Assembly: GCA_016716125.1 (NCBI GenBank)
Contig: JADJWZ010000004.1
Coordinates: forward strand, 195,233-259,232
DNA: 64,000 bases
DNA from: Ignavibacteria bacterium
GTDB taxonomy: Bacteria > Bacteroidota > Ignavibacteria > Tepidaquicellales > Tepidaquicellaceae
Direction of reading: 5' to 3'
Shown here: positions 26,811 through 34,275 of the stretch, in pieces
Numbering within the stretch: the stretch's first letter is position 1
How the letters are laid out: each line of letters opens with the position of its first letter
Program-made: the position numbers and the translations under genes
The notes under the pieces: generated by a model
The model's input: only the letters and a program-made list of their open reading frames with translations
What the model was told of the DNA's origin: nothing
Databases searched by the model: none

Positions 26811-28166
26811 TCAACTCCGTAAGTTTTTCTTTGATAAGACTTCTGCTTTTATCAGATCAAGGTCTTTTACATCGCTGATTCCGTTGCTGAGCTCTGAGAG
26901 TATTTCCTCCTGAATTCTTCCTCTGCTGAGTGCAGTCGAATAAGGAATTCTCATGAAAGTTACCATTGTATATTTTGGGATGAAAGTGTCCGGATAGATT
27001 TTATATAATTCGGATTCAATTTTTTTCTTCAGCTGAAATACAGGATCGGCAACAAGGTCTCTCATTTCAACAAAATTTTCCTGAGCGAGATCTGCTATAG
27101 CGTCTGAATTAATTTTTCTTAGCTTTTCAAATTCTTTGAATACTTTGTTATAGTCATTTCCGGAATCGCCGAGACATTCATTCAGATAAACACAGTCTTC
27201 AAAAGCTGCATTCATACCCTGTCCGAAGAAAGGTACGATTGCATGAGCGGAATCGCCGAGGAGCACGGTATTTTTTCCGGCAATCCAGGGGAAGCATTTG
27301 ACTGTCATCAGAGTCCCTGTAGGATTTGTAAAAAATTCATCTACAAGATCAGGGATCATTGTAAAAGCATCTTCAAAATTAGTTTTAAAGAATTCAATAA
27401 GTTTAGCTTCGGAATTAATAAATTCAAAACTGTTATTTCCTCCAAGCGACTGGTCATAAGCCAGAAACAGAGTACATGTATAGCTCCCGTCAAGATTCGG
27501 AAGAGCGATCAGCATGAACGAACCTCTCGGCCAGATATGCAAAGCGTTTTTTTCCATCCTGAAACTGCCGTTCTCACCCGCGGGGATTATAAGTTCTTTA
27601 TACCCGTAATTTTCATATTCCTGAGAGAAATTAAATCTCGGGATCTTCATCATTTCAAGCCGTACTGCGGACGTTGCTCCGTCAGTTGCAATGACTGCGT
27701 CTGAAGAAACCGTTTCACTTTCACCTGTCAGTTCATTCTGAAAAGACAGGCTGGTATTATTGAAATCAGCGCCGCTGCATCTTTCATTGAAATATAGTTT
27801 TACATTGGAATACTTATCTGCGAGATCAAGAAGTTTTTTATTAAGTTCTCCTCTGGATACAGCGTTAATGTATTCGGAATCATCTTTGCCGTATCTTTGA
27901 AAAGTTAATTCACCGTTAAGAGAGTGGATCATTCTGCCGAACATCGGTATGGAAATTTTTTTAATTTCCTCATAAAGTCCGACTTCTTTAAGCGCATGAA
28001 TACCTCTAGTTGAGAGAGCTAGATTAATTGATTTACCGCCGCCGGTATCGGACTTACGCATGTCGGGACGGCGTTCAAATATATTTACATCATAACCTTT
28101 TTTAGCCAGATAAACTGAAAGCAGCGAGCCTGCAAGTCCGGCTCCGACGATTGTGATATTTTTCAT
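26811..28166 (-). CDS. kmo: Kynurenine 3-monooxygenase
   Basis: A 451-residue FAD-dependent monooxygenase that converts L-kynurenine to 3-hydroxykynurenine using NADPH and O2. The FAD Rossmann motif GAGLAGSLLSVYLAKKGYDV is at the N-terminus (~5-25). The second FAD motif is GDSAHAIVPFFGQGMNAAFE at ~300-320, and ENFVEMRDLVADPVFQLKKK is typical of KMO. I start at ATG 28166, directly before KNITIVGAG; the longer frame uses a TTG at 28193. The gene lies downstream of kynU and the formamidase on the same strand, but RAYT and VapBC remnants separate them. Confidence 0.93.
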   Translation of the reverse strand: MKNITIVGAGLAGSLLSVYLAKKGYDVNIFERRPDMRKSDTGGGKSINLALSTRGIHALKEVGLYEEIKKISIPMFGRMIHSLNGELTFQRYGKDDSEYINAVSRGELNKKLLDLADKYSNVKLYFNERCSGADFNNTSLSFQNELTGESETVSSDAVIATDGATSAVRLEMMKIPRFNFSQEYENYGYKELIIPAGENGSFRMEKNALHIWPRGSFMLIALPNLDGSYTCTLFLAYDQSLGGNNSFEFINSEAKLIEFFKTNFEDAFTMIPDLVDEFFTNPTGTLMTVKCFPWIAGKNTVLLGDSAHAIVPFFGQGMNAAFEDCVYLNECLGDSGNDYNKVFKEFEKLRKINSDAIADLAQENFVEMRDLVADPVFQLKKKIESELYKIYPDTFIPKYTMVTFMRIPYSTALSRGRIQEEILSELSNGISDVKDLDLIKAEVLSKKNLRS

Positions 28167-28311
28167 GATGCAAGATGTTTTTTTAGAATTCAAATTTAAA
28201 TGTAAATTTTAAATGTCTATACTTTATTTTATTGTAATCCATTTTAATAAAGTAAACCAACTGTTATATTGAATTACTTTTTAAACATTGGTAAATTGAT
28301 TAAAAAATATT

Positions 28312-28542
28312 ATGGAAACTTCCTCATTAACAATCAAAGGTCAAATTGTTGTACCGTCAAAGATCAGAAAAAAACTTGGTTTAAAAAAAGGATCAAAAGT
28401 GGGATTTATTGAAATGGGCGATAAAGTGATACTGCAGCCTCTTGATAAAAGATATTTTAAAAGTCTTATTGGTATCGGCGGAACAAAGGGCATAGCTTTG
28501 AAATCATTATTAAATGACAAGAAAAAAGAAAAGAATTTATGA
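28312..28542 (+). CDS. AbrB/MazE-type antitoxin (VapB-like)
   Basis: A 76-residue protein with a SpoVT-AbrB swapped-hairpin DNA-binding domain at ~1-48 (SSLTIKGQIVVPSKIRKKLG, then KGSKVGFIEMGDKVILQP). The basic tail (DKKKEKNL) fits a toxin-binding region. Its stop overlaps the start of a PIN-domain toxin gene by ATGA, the usual arrangement of a VapBC pair that represses its own operon. The toxin is broken, so the antitoxin probably persists as an orphan. Confidence 0.85.
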   Translation: METSSLTIKGQIVVPSKIRKKLGLKKGSKVGFIEMGDKVILQPLDKRYFKSLIGIGGTKGIALKSLLNDKKKEKNL

Positions 28543-28936
28543 AGCGGTATGTATTCGACAGCAGCGCTTTGATATCATATCTCGATGGCGAACCGAACTC
28601 GGAAAAAGTTGCAGACTACCCGGAGGAAATAAATGATAAAGAGCTTGATGCTTTCCTCTGTGTAATTAATCTTGGATAGATTTATTATCATTTTTTAAGA
28701 ACGGAGGAAGCAATACGGGAGATGTGATTTTGCGAACTATTAAAACTTTACCTTTAATAATTGTTGAAGCCAATATAGAATTAACGCTGAGCTCCGGCAG
28801 AATTAAAGCTTTTAATAAAATGTCTTATGCTGATTGCTTTGCTGCAGCTCTTACAGAGAACAGGAAGGGTATACTTATAACAAATGATAAAGAGTTTAAA
28901 CAAGTTGAGAAAAATATAAAAATTGAATTTTTATAA
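28539..28936 (+). pseudogene. VapC-like PIN-domain toxin, inactivated
   Basis: A PIN-domain ribonuclease remnant. The first 47 codons read MKRYVFDSSALISYLDGEPN through CVINLG, with the catalytic Asp in VFDSSAL. A TAG stop then replaces the expected Glu in LG-E-IYYHF, and the same frame carries on as IYYHFLRTEEAIREM to a further stop. The C-terminal half is in another frame (28724-28936) with KMSYADCFAAALTENRKGIL and ITNDKEF, which has the last acidic residues of the fold. A nonsense change plus a one-base shift mark true decay rather than a single read error. Confidence 0.85.
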
Positions 28937-28945
28937 AAGGAGTTT

Positions 28946-29053
28946 ATGAAAATGACCGGAGAATTAAAGTTAAGAATAGCTACTGAAATTGAAACAACAG
29001 TACATGAAAAATTATCAACTGAAAGTTTAATGATCTTGGTATTTGGTTGTTAA
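28946..29053 (+). CDS. Possible 35-residue small ORF
   Basis: A short frame starting ATG AAA ATG ACC with AGGAG five bases upstream, giving MKMTGELKLRIATEIETTVH and ending in ILVFGC. No family is recognised. It sits ten bases after the broken toxin gene, so it may be a fragment of a lost neighbour rather than a gene. Confidence 0.3.
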   Translation: MKMTGELKLRIATEIETTVHEKLSTESLMILVFGC

Positions 29054-29100
29054 ACGTGTCAGGTAATAGAAATTTGGGAAAGCATGAAGATTTTTTTTAT

Positions 29101-29115
29101 AAACCTGACAGGTTT
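29101..29115. repeat. 15-bp palindrome downstream of the RAYT gene
   Basis: AAACCTGACAGGTTT is palindromic apart from its centre base. It lies just past the stop of the RAYT gene, and the same sequence is found upstream of that gene. A partial relative (GTGTCAGGTAA) is near 29055. Confidence 0.7.
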
Positions 29116-29119
29116 TGCT

Positions 29120-29707
29120 TTATAGCTCAAACTTTTTGACTAAAACATCCGGCGCTTCACTGTGTGACTCTTTGAATTTATCTAAACCGGAAAACATATC
29201 TAAAACTTCATTATAAGGAGTCTGAGAACCTTCGCTTTCTAGAATACCTCTGTATGAACTCCACTGATAAAATTTGTAATCTGTTTCTAATCCATGATGC
29301 AGTGGATTTTTATGTATATAACAAATCATATCTTTTAATTGCTTTTCGCTGTTGATCAGAATTCTTTTAAATGGTCTGTTAAATAAATTCCCGGATCTGC
29401 CTTCCTGTAAATTTATTGCTTTACTGTAAGAATTGAATAAATTAGAAAACGCCTGTGATACGCTTCTTCTTTTGTTTTCACTAATTAAAATATTCAGCTC
29501 CTTTATATACAGCAAAAAATGAAAGTGATCAGGTAAAAGACAATATGAATAAATTTTTACGAAATCATTTAAATGCTTCATTACTTTCTCCAAAAAGAAT
29601 GGGTAATTTCTATTCTGAAAAAACATTCTTTCCGAATTATTACATCCATTGTAAATGTGATAGTAGTATCCTCTTAAAAGTACATCATTTCTATTCGTGA
29701 TCTCCAT
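29120..29707 (-). mobile_element. REP-associated tyrosine transposase (RAYT, Y1/IS200-like)
   Basis: A 195-residue Y1 HUH transposase of the RAYT group. The HUH motif is in CLLPDHFHFLLYIKE and the catalytic Tyr in MICYIHKNPLHHGLETDY, where the helix matches RAYT proteins. RAYTs act on REP palindromes; here three AAACCTGWCAGGTTT palindromes flank the gene. The reading frame is complete, from ATG at 29707 to 29120. It is inserted between kynU and kmo. Confidence 0.9.
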
Positions 29708-29716
29708 ATCTACACA

Positions 29717-29780
29717 AAACCTGACAGGTTTCCTCCTCTTCCAAATTTACATAAATTATCCTAAAAAACCTGTCAGGTTT
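29717..29780. repeat. Pair of inverted 15-bp palindromes upstream of the RAYT gene
   Basis: AAACCTGACAGGTTT at 29717-29731 and its inverse AAACCTGTCAGGTTT at 29766-29780 are separated by 34 bases. Together with the copy at 29101-29115 they bracket the transposase and are its likely DNA substrates. Confidence 0.7.
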
Positions 29781-29828
29781 AGAATACCCTACCAGTTTCA
29801 AAAAAAATATCCGTTCTGCAAAATCCAA

Positions 29829-31088
29829 TCAACCTTCCGACAAAATCCCGACAAACCTCTTCACATCTCCAAAACTATTATACAAAGGCACAGGAGCCGC
29901 CCTTATTACATCCGGTTCGCGCCAGTCGCAGATCACTCCTTTATCCAAAAGCCTGTTGAATTTTTCCTTCCCGTTTCCGGCTATCCTCAGAGATAGCTGA
30001 CATCCCCTCTCGTTTTTTTCAGCCGGCGTAATTATTTGTATTCCATTATTAATTTCTCCCTTAATAAGATACTCCATATAAGAAGTCAGCATTTCACTCT
30101 TCTTTCTGAGCGCACTCATTCCTGCTTCTTCAAAAATATCCAGCGACGCTTTTAAAGACGCAAGCTGTAAAATCGGAGGATTACTGAGCTGCCAGCTCTC
30201 GACAGTCGGTATCGGAATATACTTATGATCCATGAGAAATCTTGACTTCTTATCATGGCCCCACCATCCTAAAAATTTAGGGATCGACCGGTCATTAAGG
30301 TGTCTTTCATTTACAAATGCACCGCCAATAGCGCCGGGTCCGCCGTTCATATATTTGTAATTACACCAAACAGCAAAGTCAGCATTCCATTCATGCAGCT
30401 TCAGTTCAATATTTCCCGCAGCATGCGCCAGGTCAAATCCTACTATACAATTTTTTTTATGTCCGGCTTTAACAATTTTTCCCATCTCAAATGCCTGACC
30501 GGAATAATAATTCACGCCCGCCATCCAGATTACTGCAATTTCATCTCCTTCTCTTTCGATCAGTTCTTCAATGTCTTCCGTCCTGACTATATCTTCACCC
30601 TCTCTCGGCTTGATCTCAATAAGCGATTCCGCAACATCGTAACCGTGATATTTTATCTGCGACTCCACGGCATAATAATCAGATGGAAATGAATTTGATT
30701 CAATAAGAATCTTATGCTTATTTTTCTCAGGTCTGTAAAATGACACAAACAGCAGATGAAGATTTGTCGTGAGTGAATTCATATTAACCACTTCCTCATT
30801 CTTAGCTCCGATTATTTTCGCAGTCTGTGAAGTAAGAAATTCATGATAAGGCAGCCATGGATTCTTCGCCTTTGTATGTCCTTCGACTGCAAACTCAGCC
30901 CAGTCCTTTAGCTCCTGCTCCAGATATTCCCTTACCGTCTGCGGCTGCAGACCGAGTGAATTTCCCGCCAGATAAATTACATCACTTCCGTCTGCTTGTT
31001 TGGGTATAAAAAACTTTTTTCTGAAATGTCTTAAAGGATCTTTTGCATCAGCTTCTGCTGCATAGGAATTTTCATTTGAAAAATTCAT
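29829..31088 (-). CDS. kynU: Kynureninase
   Basis: A 419-residue PLP enzyme that cleaves kynurenine or 3-hydroxykynurenine to anthranilate or 3-hydroxyanthranilate and alanine. The family start RKKFFIPKQADGSDVIYLAG and the substrate region AGNSLGLQPQTVREYLEQEL are present. The PLP Asp lies in VGFDLAHAAGNIELKLHEWN, and the PLP Lys in CNYKYMNGGPGAIGG. Length and order fit kynureninase. It lies 38 bases downstream of the formamidase-like gene and is likely co-transcribed with it. Confidence 0.95.
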   Translation of the reverse strand: MNFSNENSYAAEADAKDPLRHFRKKFFIPKQADGSDVIYLAGNSLGLQPQTVREYLEQELKDWAEFAVEGHTKAKNPWLPYHEFLTSQTAKIIGAKNEEVVNMNSLTTNLHLLFVSFYRPEKNKHKILIESNSFPSDYYAVESQIKYHGYDVAESLIEIKPREGEDIVRTEDIEELIEREGDEIAVIWMAGVNYYSGQAFEMGKIVKAGHKKNCIVGFDLAHAAGNIELKLHEWNADFAVWCNYKYMNGGPGAIGGAFVNERHLNDRSIPKFLGWWGHDKKSRFLMDHKYIPIPTVESWQLSNPPILQLASLKASLDIFEEAGMSALRKKSEMLTSYMEYLIKGEINNGIQIITPAEKNERGCQLSLRIAGNGKEKFNRLLDKGVICDWREPDVIRAAPVPLYNSFGDVKRFVGILSEG

Positions 31089-31126
31089 GATAGTATTTTT
31101 ACTGTATTCATAATTTTTATCTCAGC

Positions 31127-31951
31127 TTAATCTGACTTTTTATTTATTTCAAACAAAAATAACCTGCTCGGCGATGCGTCCGATACAAATCCCGGAATTT
31201 GTATATTTAGTAAATACTCTCCGTCTTTAATTTCATCTTTTATAAAAGCCATTTCTGTAATTGTCTTTAGTGAATGTTCATCAGCATTTACTTCATGACT
31301 TTCCAAAGGAACATTCCAGTATATATGGTGTGCCGTGAGTTTTCCCTCATCAAATGACCTGTCAATTGAAGGCAGATCCAGTATCAGATGTTTTACATTC
31401 AGCTCTGAAATAAATCTCATTGCTTCAATTGAAAAAAACGCAGGCTGATCTGTCATATATCTCCTTGACATTTTATCCTTACTATTAGGAACTGTTCTGA
31501 TTATTAATCCGTCAAGAAAACCATTATTATGATTAATTATTTTTTCTCTTAATACTCTTTCAGTTATTAAATAATCTTCTTTATTCTTTTCCGGAATGTA
31601 AGTGTCATAGGTATCATCTGACCTTTCAGGAATGACTGTGATCAGAGTGGAAGGAATTAAAATATCTTTAAGTGTTTTGTCAATTGAAATTCTATCGAAA
31701 GAAATATGGCCGACACATTCCGTATGAGTGCCGTTGCAGTGCGGGATAAGTCTGTGCTCTTCAAAGTTACATCCGCCTCCTGATCTTGTGTCACCGATGA
31801 ATTCACCTGATACATATGGTTTTGCGGAAGCTTTTTCGACATCATATGTATTTGGCTGACTTCCGTAAAAATCCAGCGGAATTGAAATTTCACGCGGGTC
31901 AGAAAGTTTACTTACATATTCCCCGCCGTTCAAAGTAAAACGAATTTCCAA
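31127..31951 (-). CDS. Cyclase-family metal hydrolase, probable kynurenine formamidase
   Basis: A 274-residue protein of the cyclase/KynB-like family. The metal site HCNGTHTECVGH (~71-82) is a variant of the HxGTHxDxPxH motif, with Glu-Cys in place of Asp-x-Pro. Other family segments are ISIPLDFYGSQ and DGLIIRT. Placement directly upstream of kynU supports hydrolysis of N-formylkynurenine, an inference from context. Start TTG at 31951, directly before EIRFTLNGGEYV. Confidence 0.8.
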   Translation of the reverse strand: MEIRFTLNGGEYVSKLSDPREISIPLDFYGSQPNTYDVEKASAKPYVSGEFIGDTRSGGGCNFEEHRLIPHCNGTHTECVGHISFDRISIDKTLKDILIPSTLITVIPERSDDTYDTYIPEKNKEDYLITERVLREKIINHNNGFLDGLIIRTVPNSKDKMSRRYMTDQPAFFSIEAMRFISELNVKHLILDLPSIDRSFDEGKLTAHHIYWNVPLESHEVNADEHSLKTITEMAFIKDEIKDGEYLLNIQIPGFVSDASPSRLFLFEINKKSD

Positions 31952-32061
31952 TTTATTATAATTTGTTCCAAAGTATTTTTAATTGTATAATAATTCAATT
32001 CAGTTTATTTTGTCAGTAAAATTCCAATTACTTTTTTCTACATAAATTAAATGATAAGATC

Positions 32062-32748
32062 ATGTGCAGACAATTCATTACATCCGGAAAGCTTTCAAGT
32101 CTCCGAAAGATAATTGAGAAAACTTATAATGAGGATATTAAAATTAAACTTCTCGGTGAGATCTACAAAGAAGAAGAAGATCTTGAGGAGAAAATAGAAA
32201 AAGAACTCGAAGAGACCAAAAGGCAGAAGCGGGATTATGATGCAATCCTCACACATGACGTTCCGGTGATTGCTTATGACAACGGAGAAAAATTTCTCAC
32301 TAAAATGAAGTGGGGAGTGAGATTTGATCCGGAAAAAAAATCGCCTCTGATCTTTAACTCAAGAGATGACACAATTCAGACAAAACCTTTCTGGAAAAGA
32401 ACCTTTGACAAAAACCGGATACTGATCCCAATGTTTGGATTTTATGAATGGCAGGATAAAGGCGGTAAGAAAAAAGTTAAAACAAAAATAACTGTTCCGG
32501 GCAGAAATGTATTTATGGTGCCGGGACTGTTCTGGAAGAATAAAGAGAATATAAATGAGTTTACTCTTATTACAACTTCTCCGAGCAGCTTTATGAAAAA
32601 AATACACAGCCGTATGCCCGTGATACTCGAAGATAAAGATGTGTTCAATTATTTTACAGATTCATTTGAAGAAAATGCCGCCAAGCTTAAACCGTCGGAA
32701 GGTGATTTGAAAACTGAAGAAGAAGAACAGGGATCTTTAGGATCATAG
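32062..32748 (+). CDS. SOS response-associated peptidase (SRAP/HMCES, YedK-like)
   Basis: A 228-residue SRAP protein that crosslinks to abasic sites in single-stranded DNA. Cys2 follows the initiator Met (MCRQF), as required for the thiazolidine link. Asn in FNSRDDT, Glu in FGFYEWQDKGG and the conserved HSRMPVIL are present. A helical, Glu/Lys-rich insertion at ~35-65 is longer than in E. coli YedK. The C-terminal tail is acidic. It converges with the MFS gene, with a six-base overlap. Confidence 0.9.
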   Translation: MCRQFITSGKLSSLRKIIEKTYNEDIKIKLLGEIYKEEEDLEEKIEKELEETKRQKRDYDAILTHDVPVIAYDNGEKFLTKMKWGVRFDPEKKSPLIFNSRDDTIQTKPFWKRTFDKNRILIPMFGFYEWQDKGGKKKVKTKITVPGRNVFMVPGLFWKNKENINEFTLITTSPSSFMKKIHSRMPVILEDKDVFNYFTDSFEENAAKLKPSEGDLKTEEEEQGSLGS

Positions 32749-33992
32749 TTTTAATTTTCTTAGCCGCGGGGAAGTTAACGTAACTATTGTTACTATAATT
32801 AAAGTCATAACTCCGCCGAATATAACGGAAGGCACAGTCCCTAATATTTTCGCAGCTACTCCGGATTCGAAAGCTCCGATCTCATTTGATGAACCTATAA
32901 AAATACTGTTCACTGCCGAAACCCTGCCTTTCATATTGTCGGGAGTGAGAAGCTGTATTATTGTACTTCTTACCACTACGCTCAGACTGTCAAATGCTCC
33001 GCTCAGACAAAGCACGACTAAAGAGAGTATAAAACTTTTGATAATCCGAAAATTATTATACAGATACCAAACCCGAAAATACCTATAATTAAATTCCTCC
33101 CTGCATTTCCCGTAATTGGTCTGCGTGTCATGATCAGTGCCATTGTAACGGCTCCGACCGAAGGTGCAGCTCTGAGCATTCCCAGTCCCTGCGGTCCGAC
33201 AAATAAAATTTCTCCCGCAAAAATTGGGAGCAGCGCTACAGCTCCGCCGAAAAGCACTGCAAACAGATCAAGTGATATTGCTCCGAGTATTATTTTTTTC
33301 TCAAATACAAATTTTAATCCTGAAGTTAGTTTTTCCTTTAAAGACTGAAGACCGATTATTTCCGGTATCGGTTTCTTTTTAACAGTCATTATTAACATAA
33401 TAGCAATTATCCAGAATACCACTATCAGCGAATAAGTCTGAACTCCGCCGATAAATCCATACAGTAATCCTCCTAAAGCCGGACCTGATACAGCGCCGGT
33501 CTGCCATGTGGAAGTGTTCCACGTGATTGCATTGGGCAGTGTTTTCTTCGGAACAAGCTGCGCTACGAATGCAAAAAAAGATGGAGCCGAAAATCCCCTG
33601 CCGATCCCGCTTAAAAATATTATACTGTATATTGCAATTACTTTATTTGAGTTAAGATATTCTATACCGTCAGTTGAAACAATTAACAGAAGCACCGAAC
33701 AAAATGACATCAGAAAAACAGAGCCAAGCACGATTTTTTTTCTGTCATTTGTATCTGTGATATGACCTGCAAATAACAGAGTCATTATAGAAGGTATCGC
33801 CTCGGCAAGTCCGATAAGTCCGAGTGATAAAGGATCCTTAGTAATTTCATATATTTGCCAGCCCACTATTACCGCCTGCATCTGCGACGCAATTGTGATG
33901 CATAACCTTGCCAGTGTAAAATTCCTGAACTCCGGAATTCTCAGCGCTTCATAAGGATCATGCTTTTTTTCTATGATCGGAATTGTATCCAA
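32743..33992 (-). pseudogene. MFS transporter, split by a one-base deletion
   Basis: A major facilitator superfamily exporter-like protein of about 415 residues. The N-terminal frame (33018-33992) has RIPEFRNFTLARLCITIASQ, GLAEAIPSIMTLLFAG and DTNDRKKIVLG, typical of enterobactin-exporter-type MFS. It ends after FGLSKVLYSL. The C-terminal frame (32743-33015) continues with LSGAFDSLSVVVRSTIIQLL and DNMKGRVSAVNSIFIGSSNE. One added A in TCAAAAGTTT (minus strand, near 33035) joins them as FGLSKSFILSLVVLCLSGAF. Substrate unknown. Start TTG at 33992. Confidence 0.85.
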
Positions 33993-34275
33993 GAATTATC
34001 GGAAAATGATAAAGTGAGTGATAAGTTTTATATTTACCAAGATCTGTTTTTTTAAAATTGTTTCCGTCAATATAATATTTTTAAGTATGCTTTTAAATTA
34101 TGTAATTGATGTGAGATTAATGTAAAATTACTTCAGACAGAAATATTATTGCAATATGAATCCTGCTTATCAGTATTTAAATTTTTCTGTATATGCAAGT
34201 ATATCAGAATAAAATTAAGTTTTTTAAATGATTATATTGATGAGTATTAACACAATTCTCATTAAATATTTAATC

